In this document: positions 23,001 through 34,376 of the stretch, piece after piece
How positions within the stretch are numbered: the stretch's first letter is position 1
Layout of the letters: each line of letters opens with the position of its first letter
NCBI RefSeq assembly: GCF_004193775.1
Contig: NC_041019.1
Location: 48,397,928 to 48,461,927, forward strand
From: Glycine soja
Lineage: Eukaryota; Streptophyta; Magnoliopsida; Fabales; Fabaceae
Length of the DNA stretch: 64,000 nt
Direction of reading: 5' to 3'
Made by a program: the position numbers and the translations under genes
Notes under the pieces: model-generated
The model's database searches: none
Told to the model about the DNA's origin: nothing
What the model saw: only the letters and a program-made list of their open reading frames with translations

Positions 23001-24189
23001 AAGTTGGCATACATAAATGAATGAATCAGCATGAGGGTTTCCTTTAGTGCCCAAAATTAATAACCAAACATTAATTGGTTGATTAACATTAACAAGTTTG
23101 GAAATTGTTGCTTTTGGAAAATAACATTATTTTTCTTAATAACTATCAAAATTGGTAAAAAGAATATATCTTTTTTTAAAATATTAATAATAAAAAACGG
23201 TTATTTCTACCAAAATGAAAATAACTAGCAACCAACAACTAACAATTTTAGTATCTCTGTTGAAAACTAACAACCAACAACCAAAGATAATTTTTTCCTT
23301 AGGTACCATAGCAACTCCCATTAGGTAAGAGCATGCTTTTAAAAAGATGTTTGATTTGCAATTTCTCACAGTATCAAAGATCGTAATAAAACCAGTCACA
23401 TGCCCACATCTTCTTTCCACAATTTATCACGATATTAAAAATCGTGACCAAAACTACAACCGCCACCGCAATTTAAAACTTTGGCTAAGGGAGCTAGCTA
23501 GCTTTTAGATATTTGAAGCAAATATGATAAGAGTAAAATTTATGTACCCAGTAAGCAGCAGTTAAACCAGCGATTCCAGAAGAAAGGTGGATGACATAGC
23601 CGCCAGAATAGTCAATAACCCCCCATTGGTAGAGAAAGCCACCACCCCAAAGACTAAAAGCCCCAACAGTGTAGGAAAAGATCAACCAAAGAGGCACAAA
23701 AGCCATCCAAGCCTTGATGTTCATTCGGCCGAGGACAGAGCCAGCCAACAAAATAAGGGTAATAGCAGCAAAAGTGAATTGGAAATACACAAGTGAGGCC
23801 ATAGGGTAAAAGGGTTCTTCTGGAGGGGATTCAACAGTGCCATTATGAAAGTGGTGGATGGTTTCATTGACTACGGCTCGTTTTGTGAGGAACTTCTGGC
23901 CTAGTGCTGGAGCACCCTTACCCCAGAAGGGTAAAAGTTCTTCTCCAAAGGCCATGCGGTAACACACAAGCACCCAACATATTAGAACTGCTGCAAAGGC
24001 ATAGAGAGCCATGAAAGCTGAATTCACTGCCCATTTCTTCTTCACTATGCTTGCGTAGAGGATCACGAGACCCGGCATGCTTTGAAGACCAACGAGGGTG
24101 GCTGCTGTTAACTGCCATGCGTTGTCACCTTTGTTCAGCCAACCGGGTGCCGCCGGAAGGTGCTCTTGGTAGGCCAAGGGTGTGGCCAT
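20027..24189 (-). CDS. High-affinity ammonium transporter, AMT2 subfamily (AMT/MEP/Rh)
   Basis: Four exons on the minus strand: 23548-24189, 22672-22957, 21993-22096 and 20027-20455, all with GT-AG introns and consistent phase, give 486 aa starting [20 protein letters not shown]. The family moves ammonium across the plasma membrane through a trimer of 11-helix subunits. Signatures seen: [13 protein letters not shown] (Asp193 and first pore His201), [25 protein letters not shown] (second pore His355) and a C-terminal tail with [14 protein letters not shown], where Thr460 fits the regulatory phosphothreonine known in AMTs. Length and multi-exon structure fit the AMT2 clade (AMT2, AMT3, AMT4 names in legumes); AMT1 genes are mostly intronless. 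Intron 1 (590 bp) and intron 3 (about 1.5 kb) are AT-rich. No lesion is seen. Some legume AMT2 members act at mycorrhizal interfaces, but nothing here decides which paralogue this is. Confidence 0.95.
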
Positions 24190-24260
24190 GGTTGAAGATT
24201 AATGCTTCAATTCTTGATCAAGGTTTTTCACCCTTCAAAGAATTGTTCTCTCTCTGATGC

Positions 24261-24270
24261 TATATATACA
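24261..24270 (-). promoter_or_regulatory. TATA box of the ammonium transporter gene
   Basis: On the minus strand this reads TGTATATATA about 72 bp upstream of the ATG at 24189, leaving a short leader of roughly 40-45 nt with a pyrimidine/purine-rich stretch (AGAGAGAGAACAATTC). Confidence 0.55.
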
Positions 24271-26427
24271 TATATGAAATTAATTATACATGTGCATTTG
24301 TGGCCGATGAAAGTTGCGTCTATAAGAAGGAATTAGTCCCTCACGATGAGATAAAATAAAGTTTGAGAACTAATGAAGTTCGAATCCTTGATGGACAAGT
24401 GTTTACATTTAATATATCTGATGGTGACTTGAATAGGATATGAGAAAGAGGGTATGTGTATGTGCTAGTGAATTGTTTGTGGCAATTTTACTTTGTGTTT
24501 TTGTGGGATGGTATGCGTATATGGAGCTTCATGGTAATTTGAAAACTCGGATGATACTCGGTTTGATTGAATCTTTGGAAGCTACGTGTAAACTGTCGTT
24601 GGCTTTCCAGGCTGCAGCAACTCACTAAAGTTAAAAGGAAAAGTAAAAGTTTCTTAGGCCAACTTTGACTTTTAGTTGAAAATGATGGGTACGGTTTTGG
24701 AATTCATGAGGACTGGGGAATGTAATTACCACCACGTGGTGTGAATGGATAGGGAAGTACTTTGATTGGGGTGGGTCTAAAGACACGGTGGAGTAGATGA
24801 AAATTGGAAAATGAAACTTAAAAGAAATTAGTTTCTTATTAATAGTTGTTAAAGAGCATTAATTAAAATAGTACTCGATGTTTAAATTTTTTGATATTTA
24901 ATTACAAATCATCAATATATATAATGAATATATAGGGAATTTATTGACTTTATGATAATGAGTGAGAACTTTAATTTAAACACCTAAATAAAATAACACA
25001 CTCCATTGACACTCATAATTTCTTTTTTTTTTCTTTTCTTGTTATACATCATCATTTGTATTAATTATTTATCTATTATCTCTTATCTTTCTTTAGGTAT
25101 ACAATATCTCATTTTTGTATTTTTTTTTTATGTTTGTTATTGTACATAGATCAAGAAATATTTAATAAAGCTAAAAATTATTATATCTAAATTAAAATAT
25201 CCTTATTTAATACTTTGATATCCCTTTCATTCCAAAATAAAGTGTGTTACATTTGACTTTTAAATGTAACATTAATTATTCTTTTCCATAAATATCCTTA
25301 ATAAATGTTCACTTTAGTTTTTGAATTTAATATCTATACTACTTTCTTTCATTAATTAATAAAGTTAATTTTATAAATCTATTATCCTCTTTCATCTATA
25401 TAACACTTATTTTGAGAGAGAAAGAGTATTTGATACTTATATCACTGGTAGTGTGCATTAAATAAGGATATATTTGAGAAAAATATATTAACTAGATCTT
25501 CAAATCCTAAAATATCAATTGTTTTGAAGAAAAAAAATAGAAAACTAAAATATCAAAAGATATGGGAAGGAGTAGTATTTTTTTAGTGTCCAAATAATTT
25601 TTTGATTAACCATTTGTAATGAATGAAAGAGGAATGATGGAGGAGGAATAGAAAAATATAAGAGTATGCTTACTTTTGTTTTTATTTTATATTTCATTTT
25701 CTTCTTTCACATTTAATTAAAAAAAATTATCACTTTATTTTTAATCTATTTTTTATTTTCAAAGTTTTCTAGGAAATAGAGAAAAAAAATGTTGTTTTTA
25801 ATGTTTTTGTACAAATACATGAAAATAAAATTTATAAATTAGAAGTGAAAAACCGAAGTAAATGAGTCCTAAAATTCACGGTCCTTCTCTTGTTTGGTAA
25901 TACTCCATGAACAATGAGAGTTAAAAAAGACTAAATTATAATTTTGGTTGTTTTATTTTTTTTTAATTTTAAAAAATTCACAATTTTGCTCAATTTTTCA
26001 TTTTCATACATTTTTTTTATTTTGGTACAATTAAACTCTAAACCTAACCTATTCACTTAAGATATTAAAAAAATGTTTTAGTTAATTACAATATAAAAAA
26101 TAAAAGAATAAATGTATGTAAAATTGAGGATTTCATCAAGATTACAAATTTTCTAAAATAAGAAAACCAAAATTATGGGAGTAAAAATAAAAAGAATAAA
26201 ATTGCAGATTAAAAATTAATGAGGGACCAAAATTATAATTTAGAAGAAGAAAAAAAAGGGAGACCTACATCATTTACCATCCCAATTTGGAGAAAGAGGA
26301 ACAAAAAGTTGTTTTCAAAATATAAATATTTTTACGTATTTATTTGTATTAAAAATATTTATATATTTTATATACTTTTTTGCACTTCTCATATAATTAA
26401 ACAAAATGAAAGAAAGAAAATTAATTA
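24271..26427. other. AMT upstream region and AT-rich spacer
   Basis: Promoter side of the ammonium transporter. No other gene is visible. It contains a Stowaway-like MITE (25221-25426), listed separately, about 1 kb upstream of the AMT start. No phosphate-starvation P1BS site (GNATATNC) was found by eye in the first 1.5 kb. Confidence 0.5.
25221..25426. mobile_element. Stowaway-like MITE, 206 bp
   Basis: The ends are imperfect inverted repeats (TCCCTTTCATTCCAAAATAA on the left; the right end reversed reads CTCTTTCTCTCTCAAAATAA), flanked by TA on both sides within the longer match TTGATA. TA duplication with CTCC/TTCCAAAATAAGTGT-type ends is typical of Tc1/mariner-derived Stowaway elements. 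It sits in the AMT promoter side. Confidence 0.65.
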
Positions 26428-26666
26428 GCTTAATTACTAATTTGGTCCCTAAATTTCATACACTCCAATCATGTTCTCTAATTTTTAAGAATAGTTCAAT
26501 CAAATCATTTTGCCAAATTGAAACCAAAATCATCAATGAAAACAATCATTATTCGTAACTCAAAACCATAAGAATTTAACAAAAACGACTTGATCGAAGC
26601 ATTTGGAAATTTAGCAATCAAATTGAGTCATTTTAAATAATTTAGGAATCAAATTAGTAATTAAGC
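26428..26666. mobile_element. MITE with about 28-bp terminal inverted repeats
   Basis: The left end GCTTAATTACTAATTTGGTC matches the reversed right end GCTTAATTACTAATTTGATT with a few mismatches over about 28 bp. It is 239 bp long, non-coding and AT-rich. No clear target duplication, so the superfamily is unassigned. Confidence 0.65.
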
Positions 26667-29268
26667 CTTTTATTTTTTTTAATCAAATAATTTACAAAAT
26701 TATATTTTTATTTTATTTATTTTTCATTTCTTTTCCCTTTAGTCCTTTCCAATTTTTTCCTAAACCAAATACTAGTACTAGTATATTCTAAAAGTTATCC
26801 TACCAAATATTTTTTATTAGTTGAGACCGTGATAATACATAACAAGTTAACAAATAAATTCTATTAATTATTTATATATAGTTTTATAGTAGTAGTATTT
26901 TTTTAATAAAAAAAATTTAATTTTAATTTTCTATCTTATACAACAATGGATGGATATCGTTATCATTGTACAAGATGTTTACGGTATCTAGTGCGAATTT
27001 ATTGCTCGCGGTTTTCCGTAGTAGGCAGCTAACGAAATTAATGTTACCAACTTGGTCGGTCACTATATAAATTGTAGGATAAAGTTGGATCATGGATGGT
27101 ACGAATTGGTCGACTAAGAAATATGTCAAAGCAACTTTTTTTGTTTTTTTTTTTTGGGCGTCAAAGCATATATATATATATATATATATAATTCTTTGTA
27201 ACTTATTATTCAAGCAATGAAGTATTAACATGTTTTTTCGTCAGTTTTTTGTTCCCATTCTTATTTTTGAACTGTTTAGCAATGCTCATAATTGTAAGTG
27301 GCAGTAACACCCACTTATTCAGGGCAATGATGGTAACCTATACACTTAGGTTTCGTAGATGCATTTGAAAGAGGTTATGAACTTCGTACGGAAGCTTGCT
27401 GAGATGTCACTAATACATTTTTGTTGGAATTTGTCCATATAACCAGCAGTATAAAACGGGGACTCAATATGTTTTCCAGATCAACATTTTATAAAATGTG
27501 AACTCAATATGTCTTTATTTACTTTTTTCTATCAGTCAGATATCATATATGTTTCATCTATTAGATTAAAAATTAATTTTTGTAGTGTATTATTCTCACA
27601 TATAAACAAAAATTTACACATAAAAAAATCAAACACAAATTTTTGTGTTAAACAAATTATTTTTTCATATATGAAGGTTGCGCTTACTTTTACATCAAAG
27701 GCCAATTAATAATAGGGAAACGGGAGAAATATATTCCAACTATCGTTAAAATAGTTTTCTGATGATTCAAAACTTATAGAAAAAACATGTGATCTATAAA
27801 AAAATCCCACTCAGCTCTTTTATGCTTTTGAAATATAATTGGAACATCAATTATTTAAAACAGCCAGAAATTAAAGCATGCATTAAAGCAAGTATAGTAT
27901 AAAATTAAAATTTCAAGAAACTATAAGGACAAGTAAGAAAACTAGTTTTCACCAATTTAAAGAAGTATTTCTAGTTTTATTTAATAGTTTCTTTTCAATA
28001 TTTTGTGAGTCAATCATGTTTGAATAGAGCACAATTAGTATAGGTGATAAAATTTTTCCTTTGAATATTAATTTAACATAAACACTAGTTAATTAGAACA
28101 ACTTCATGTTATTTTAATATTTAGAATAAAATTAGTTTATAGTACAATTCTTGCTTTAAAAAGGTGAAAAGTAATTTTATTCTGGAGAGTAAATGAAAAC
28201 TCATTCAACAAAAAGTTGTTGGTAATTCTAATAAAATTCATAAATTAGTGAAATAAAAAAATAGATATAGTGTATGTTTGATTTCGTGTTGAAGTCACTA
28301 AATGCAAATAAGTTCTTTCTAAAATTAACGTGGAAAAGTCAATCAATTTTTCTTAAAACACTGCAAAACCAAACATACTGATGTAACTTTTACCCAAAAG
28401 AAAATCAATTTTCTTTTTAAATGACAAATTTCAACCTTAATGTAAATTCCTCACTTCTAGCTCAATTAGCTAATAAAAAAAGATTAGGAATTAATTTGAA
28501 TAAATTTATTAACAAACCACTCATAGAAAATAATAAATTAATGAGACAAAATGAATTATTTTTTTTATATAAATTAAAATTAATTTATGCTCCTTAATCT
28601 TTTCAGATATTCTATTATCTAACTTCTCTCTAAACACCTATGAACTTAATGGTGCTTGACATTTTCCCCTTAAAATATCGTAGGCTTTATAAGTGAAAAT
28701 CTCTCACAAATAAGAAGATAATCTAAACTAGGTCTTAATTTTATTAAAATGTCATATACTGAGATTTTATATCATGATGAAAATTTGCAACAAAAATACA
28801 GTTTACAGGTGAATAAATCAATTGCTCGAAACCCTATTAGTGTCTCAATACAAAAAATATATCAATGTATCACAACATTTTCTTTTGTTTTATTTTTTAC
28901 TTTTTTGTTCAAATTACTTGATTTTGCAAGGTTATCCATATTGCTAGCTGAACAACAATTTTAAAAGAATTAGGGGAGATGCCCTGTTATTTAAGGTGTA
29001 AGTCGTAAAAGCTATGGCCCAAATATTGCAGTGGCCCTTATTGCTTTCATTGTGGCTGTTGCTTCCTGCAGCTCCTGTTTTGCTTCCTGCACTCCCATAG
29101 AAATGTTGAAACATCCATTGGACAAAAAGGCCACACAACCCTAGTAAAAGGGAGATGCAGGAAGTAAAATCCTTGCATTATGCTTGATATGGCCCATATA
29201 TGACCCATTTTAACTGGCCACAACATCACAAGATACGATTTTAAGCGAATAAGGTCAATATTCGTTAT
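26667..29268. other. AT-rich intergenic DNA
   Basis: No gene or RNA recognised. It includes a short (AT)n run at about 27168-27190 and several short open frames with skewed composition that lack any motif. Confidence 0.5.
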
Positions 29269-29935
29269 TAATCATTTCTACCTTTTTAGTATTTGTGGTT
29301 GTGGGATCAGCCTCCTCTACTGAGAAGGACATCTATCTATAATTAAATAAAGCTTAGGAGAAGTGGTTCTATACAATGAGAACTCATCCTTGTCTACACC
29401 AAACTTCCAGTAAATGCTGCCATCATCACAATTTCTAAATTCCTTGACAATGGATGTCGTTTATTCACTTTGTTAGGAACAAATGAAGTTTATTGCTAAC
29501 TGATGGGTTAGAAATGATGCATCTTAATTGGGTAACAAGAAGCGTCCCTATTTAATGTGAAATTGTGCCTTAGGTAGGATTGTTTCCTATAGAGATATTT
29601 ATGGGGAAATAAAAACAAGGATAATAAGAAGCTTTTTAGTCGTATGGAGACCAGGTTTTTGGGTCACAAAAATTAGTTTCATTTTCCATTACTAAATCTA
29701 TGATATACTAAGCACATTTTCTGTGGCAGTAACAAACAGACTTTTATTTAATGGGTAGATAATTTGTTTTCCTTCCTTTGGTGATATATTAGCTATCCAC
29801 CCGTGCGGCACAGGATTTTTACTCTCTTTGATTTTTTGCATGACCCAAAAAATTGTTTAAATAAATAAAAATTTAAGTTTTGGATATTTTCGTATCAAAG
29901 CATATGATAAATACTTACATTTTAAAATGACAACC

Positions 29936-30627
29936 TGTTGTAACAATAGTTTATGACAAATCGAAAAAATTACTGATTGAGTCGTGGACAATGTTGTTTT
30001 CTTTAAGACGTTTCGTGGCATTACAAAAAATTGTGCAAACAGATTATCGACCACGAAGTCCCCAGGATAAAACAGCCCAGGTCACTGTATAAGATTCCCA
30101 CTGCAGTGAGGGAACCTTTTCTAGAATTACACCCTCTTGTATGGCTTGAAAAGTCATTCTAAAGCCACTCGAAAATATGACTTGAAAAGGTCACTCTAAC
30201 AGTCAACCGAAAATATGACTTGAAAAGTCACTCTAATAGCCAACCGAAAAATATGACTTGAAAAGTCACTATTATAGAAAAAAGTCACTATTATAGCCAA
30301 CTGAAAAATATGACTTAAAAAGTCACTCTTATAGCCAACAAAAAATATGACTTTAAAAAGTCACTATTATAGCCAACCGAAATTTTAGAGCGACAAAAAG
30401 AAAGAGGGAGAAGTTTGCCGGAAATGCATCGGCTGAAATATGGGATGAAGAAAGAAAAGTTGAGGAAATGCATTTCAACTGGGGCAAGGAAAAATGAAGA
30501 AATGATCTCTCTATATATAGGGAGTGAAACACTATTCAAGTGTTTATCCTGAGCGATGTGGAACTTGAAGTCTTTTTTTTCTTTTTTTATCCTTCTTTTT
30601 TTCAAACTTTCATCCTTTGTTCTAACA
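29936..30627 (-). repeat. 3' LTR of the copia element (left boundary provisional)
   Basis: The minus-strand start TGTTAGAACAAAGG at 30627 follows the purine tract directly. A TATA box (CTATATATAG, 30511-30520) lies about 110 bp in. The far end is set provisionally at TGTTGTAAC (29936), giving TGTT...AACA ends and 692 bp; without a second LTR this cannot be verified. Confidence 0.55.
30142..30380 (-). repeat. Six-unit tandem repeat with palindromic cores inside copia LTR
   Basis: The unit is about 37-38 bp. Most units contain TGACTTGAAAAGTCA or a variant, a 15-bp palindrome, followed by ctctaatagccaacc-like spacer. Copies start near 30142, 30171, 30209, 30246, 30303 and 30340, with one extra partial unit near 30280. 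The array lies downstream of the TATA box in element direction, so it would be in the R/U5 part and in the RNA leader. Confidence 0.85.
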
Positions 30628-31159
30628 ATCCCCCACTTGAAATTTGAAAAGAAGATTTTCGAGGATTTCATAAAATTGTGCATAAACAAAGGTGTCATAC
30701 AACTTGAACCTTTGCATAGTGAGTAAGATTCAGATTTTACTAGAGTGACTCGAAGTCTTGAACTCTATCTCCGACATCAAACCACACACAACCTTTTCAT
30801 AGGTGTATTCTATAAAGCCCGTGCGTTAAAGGCCATGCACGTCTATCCCGGTATAGTGAACGCTCTAGAAATTTTTGTCCAAAATTTCATATGAAGCGGC
30901 CCCCACTTCAACATTCACATAGGTGAGTCTATCAAGAGTACTCCTGTAGCCTAGGTACTCCACTCAACATAGAGTATAGATCTCATTAAGAATTATGAAT
31001 TTTTTTTCATAACTCATCCTCTTGTTACTTCAGGAATCATGTTGCTTTCACTTATAACAACATGTTCATCTCATATCACTTCATAACTTGTTATTACCCA
31101 TTGAACCTAGTTCTTGGGATCTCCAGTCATTTAGGTCGGGTTACCATCATGAATGATCA

Positions 31160-31696
31160 TCACAGTAAGGGCAATAGTCCCATTCTTTTAGAAGTGTTAC
31201 AGATTTTCTCTCTAGCTAATCCTTTCGTCAAAGGATCTGCTAAATTATCATCAGTGCGCACGTGATCCACTCTAACAGCTCCTGTTGAGAGTAATTCTCT
31301 AACAGTGCTATGCTTATGATGTATTTGTCGTTTCTTATCATTGTAATAATGGTTCTCAATTTTTGCAATAGCCGCGGTACTACCGCAATGGATCAACACA
31401 GTTGGTATCGGTCTTTCCCATAACGGAATCTCTGTAAGTAAGCTTCTTAGCCAACTTGCTTCCTTACTAGCAGTTGCTAGTGCTATCATCTCAGATTCCA
31501 TAGTGGGCTGAGCTAAGATAGTCTGTTTCTTTGACTTCCAAGAAACAGCCCCACCAACTATGCTAAATATATAGCCGCTAGTTGCTTTGGAATCATCTGA
31601 AAGAGTGTTCCAATCTGCATCGTTGTATCCTTCAAGTACAGCGGGAAACCTTTTATAACGTAATCCAAGGTTTATGGTTCTTTTAAGGTACCTCAT
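31160..31696 (-). pseudogene. copia RNase H segment
   Basis: 178 residues of the C-terminal copia RNase H region: YNDADWNTLSDDSKATSGYIF (first catalytic-type Asp region), SWKSKKQTILAQPTMESEMIAL (Glu in ESE) and the HHKHSTVRELLSTGAVRVDHV / NLADPLTKGL tail typical of copia RNase H. It is separated from reverse transcriptase only by an in-frame TAG at 31715-31717 where relatives have Trp (EH-stop-HAIERVMRYLK). The reading frame is otherwise the same as the upstream pieces. Confidence 0.88.
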
Positions 31697-31714
31697 TACC
31701 CTTTCAATAGCGTG

Positions 31715-32587
31715 CTAGTGCTCCATACTAGGCCTACTGGTAAACCTGCATAATAATCCCACAACATAGGCTATGTCGGGTCTAGTACAATCAGTGGCAT
31801 ACCTAAGGCTGCCAATGATACTTGCGTACTCAGTTTGTCGTATACCTTCACCAGTGTTCTTGAACAGTTTTACACTTGGATCATATGGTGTACTAGCAGG
31901 TTTACAGTCAAAGTAGTCATATTTCTTTAAGATCTTCTCAATGTAGTGAGATTGATCCAGAGAAATTCCCTCTTTTGACCTAGTAATCTTAATACCAAGG
32001 ATTACACTTGCTTCTCCGAGGTCTTTCATATCAAAGTTGTTACACAAAAATGATTTCACATCGTTCACTACATGAATATTTGAACCAAATATGAGAAGGT
32101 CATCGACATATACACATATTATAGTGCAAATATTATATACAGATTTGTAGTAAATACATTTGTCACTTTCATTCACCTTAAACCCATTCGAGACTATTAA
32201 GTTATCAAACTTTTCATGCCACTGCTTAGGTGCTTGTTTTAGACCATACAAAGATTTATCTAACTTGCAGACTTTATCTTCTTGTCCATGAATCACAAAC
32301 CCTTCAGGTTACTCCATATAGATTTCCTCTTCCAATTCACCATTTAAAAAAGCAGTTTTAACATCCATTTGGTGTACCACTAGATTGTGAATAGCAACAA
32401 GAGATATTAGCACCCGAATAGATGTTATTCTAGTAACTGGTGAAAAGGTGTCGAAGAAATCCACATTATCTCTTTGCCTAAAACCCTTGGCTACAAGGCG
32501 AGCCTTGTATTTATCCACAGTACCATCAGGTTTTAGTTTCTTTTTTAAGATCCATTTACAACCAATTGGTTTGTAACCAGGAGGCAA
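31715..32587 (-). pseudogene. copia reverse transcriptase segment
   Basis: Two same-frame pieces split by TAA at 32309-32311 (a Gln position, IYME-stop-PEGF). The first holds GCKWILKKKLKPDGTVDKYK, ARLVAKGF and HQMDVKTAFLNGELEEEIYM with a catalytic Asp. The second holds SLYGLKQAPKQWHEKFD, the active-site box YVDDLLIFG, and SLRYATDCTRPDIAY. All hallmark copia motifs are present. The nonsense codons are the main visible damage, so this part is less decayed than gag. Confidence 0.92.
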
Positions 32588-32599
32588 GTCTACTAAATG

Positions 32600-33193
32600 T
32601 CAGGTCTTGTTAGATTCTAAAGAATCCATCTCATCATTAATGGCTTCTTGCCACAAGTCAACATCCAAAGAAGACAAAACTTCTTGGAGGTTTGATGGAT
32701 CCTCCTCTAATGTATAAGCCATATAATCGGGTCCATAATCTTTAACAATTCTTGCTCTCTTACCTCTTCGAGGCTCTATATCTGGTTTTGGTTGTGCAAG
32801 ATTTTCACTACTAATAGCAGGAAGATAACTGGATGAAGTACCCCCATTATTCCTTAATTTAAAAGGAAATTTATTTTCATAAAAATCAGCATCATTTGAC
32901 TTTATGATCACTTTTGCGTTTAGGTCATAAAACCTATACGCTTTGCTATTAATAGCATAACCAATGAACACACATTCATAGGCTCTACTTGCAAGTTTAA
33001 CCCTCTTAGGGTCTGGGATCCTTACATAGGCCAGACATTCCCAAGTTCTCAAATAAGACAAATTTGGTTGTCTTTTCTTTAATATCTCATAGGGAGATGT
33101 CTTGCTTTTTGATTTGGGGATTCTATTTAGCACATAACAAATAGTTAATAAAATTTCGCCCCACCAAAAAGATGTTGCACTAGAACTCAACAT
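32600..33193 (-). pseudogene. copia integrase C-terminal part and linker to reverse transcriptase
   Basis: 197 residues: NRIPKSKSKTSPYEILKKRQPNL, LRTWECLAYVRIP, CVFIGYAINSKAYRFYD (typical of the copia integrase C-terminal region) and the linker WQEAINDEMDSLESNKT. It ends at TGA (32600-32602) where relatives have Trp. The linker is the same segment that has been multiplied in the three-LTR element at 10240-12083. Confidence 0.88.
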
Positions 33194-33204
33194 AGTAGCT
33201 ACAA

Positions 33205-33735
33205 CTAATTATGTAAAAGTTCTGTTCTTTTTTCAGCTTTACCGTTCATTTCAGGTGAATATGGAGCACTCGTCTCATGTATGATTCCATGGAAATTATA
33301 AAACTCATTAAACAAACTGGAATCATACTCTATGCCTCTATCACTTCGAAGTTTCTTAATTTTCTTATTGAATTGATTTTCAATTTCTGTTACAAATAAC
33401 TTAAACATGTCAAGCGCTTCACTTTTATTTTTCATAAGATATACATATGTATAATCAGAGCAGTCATCAATAAAAGTGATAAAATATCGTTTTTCATTTC
33501 TGGTCAACGTTCCATCAAATTCACATATATCAGAATGTATTAAATCCAATGGCTCAGATTCTTTAACTACTAATTTATGTGATTTCTTAGTTATTTTAGA
33601 TTGACTGCAAAAAACACATTTTTCAAAGTGATTTGAAGATAGCTTTGGAATAAAACCTAAGTTACTTATGTTAGATATGCAACGACTATTTATATGACAA
33701 AGTCTAGAATGCCAGATATTAAAATCACAAAGCAT
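33205..33735 (-). pseudogene. copia integrase zinc-binding and catalytic core
   Basis: 176 residues. The zinc-binding set WHSRLCH...CVFC (H-X4-H, C-X2-C) is followed by the core: HSDICEF (first Asp), RYFITFIDDCSDYTYVYLM, LRSDRG (second Asp) and SPEMNGKAEKR (catalytic Glu position). The frame differs from both neighbours, so there is one frameshift on each side (near 33195-33205 and near 33760). Confidence 0.88.
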
Positions 33736-34370
33736 GTAAGCAGAAGGAGAAACTTTATTAACCCTTTCCCTACAAATACCCCATTCTTGGTCAAAGTAAA
33801 TAAATCTGCACCTATTGTCTGAGTAAACCCATCCTTGTTTAAAAGAAAACCATAAACCAGATTCTTTCTCATCTATGGAGTATGCATCATATCTTTGAGA
33901 ATCAAAGTCTTTCCAGAGGTAAACTTCAGTTCAACATCTCCAGTTCCAGCAACAGTAGTGGTGTGGGAATCACCCAGCAACACTTTCTTATTTTCAACAT
34001 TCGTGTATGTTTTAAACATAGCACGATCATAGCAGACATGGCGGGAGGCACCAGTGTCTACCCACCATCCATCTGATCCTCCAATCATATTGATCTCAGT
34101 TATCACAACTATGTATGACTCTTGAGAAATTTTTTGTATCTCATGGGATTGAGACTCTACTGATTTATCATCAGTCATTTGATACTTGAGATAGCGGCTA
34201 ACAGTATACTTTTTAGTCCCAGCTTCCTCAGTATCATACTTCTCTTCCAGAGCCAGCCAAACTAATTTGGCAGACTTATATGGGCTATAATAATCATAGA
34301 GATCATCAGCTAACCCATTCAGAGAAGCTTGCATGTTTGTAACTCCATACAAGTGAAGCTTTTTTCTCAA
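33690..34370 (-). pseudogene. copia gag remnant and aspartic protease
   Basis: The gag piece includes KLVWLALEEKYDTEEAGTKK and YLKYQMTDDKSV. It jumps straight to the protease region GGSDGWWVDTGASRHVCYD (active site DTGA), so most of the C-terminal gag, including the CCHC zinc knuckle, has been deleted. TAG at 33873-33875 interrupts the chain (MMHTP-stop-MRKNLV), after which the same frame continues with GADLFTLTKNGVFVGKG until a frameshift near 33760. Confidence 0.85.
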
Positions 34371-34376
34371 CGGGGG

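Larger units (their letters stand above)
29936..34376 (-). mobile_element. Decayed Ty1/copia retrotransposon, 5' part missing
   Basis: Minus-strand order: gag fragment and protease (33873-34370), integrase core (33205-33735), integrase C-terminal part (32600-33193), reverse transcriptase (31715-32587), RNase H (31160-31696), a 530-bp non-coding stretch, a purine tract (reads GTGGGGGAT, 30628-30636) and the 3' LTR. Gene order with integrase before reverse transcriptase defines copia. No 5' LTR or primer site is seen right of 34376, so the 5' end is truncated or displaced. Stops and frameshifts are listed under the pol pieces; the element cannot be autonomous. Confidence 0.9.

Noticed and set aside
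22646..23032. Alternative start of the ammonium transporter in intron 1 (extra N-terminal residues before VGPRLKSD)
   Set aside because: The added residues are translated intron; a CAG acceptor directly precedes the conserved VGPR and the upstream exon supplies the essential first five helices.
25020..25050. TTTTCTTGTTAT resembling a mycorrhiza-responsive CTTC/MYCS element upstream of the AMT gene
   Set aside because: Imperfect match, reverse orientation, about 0.85 kb upstream, no accompanying P1BS site; chance occurrence in AT-rich DNA is likely.
29931..29940. CAACC as target duplication of the copia element
   Set aside because: Without a 5' LTR there is no second flank to compare; the left LTR limit itself is provisional.
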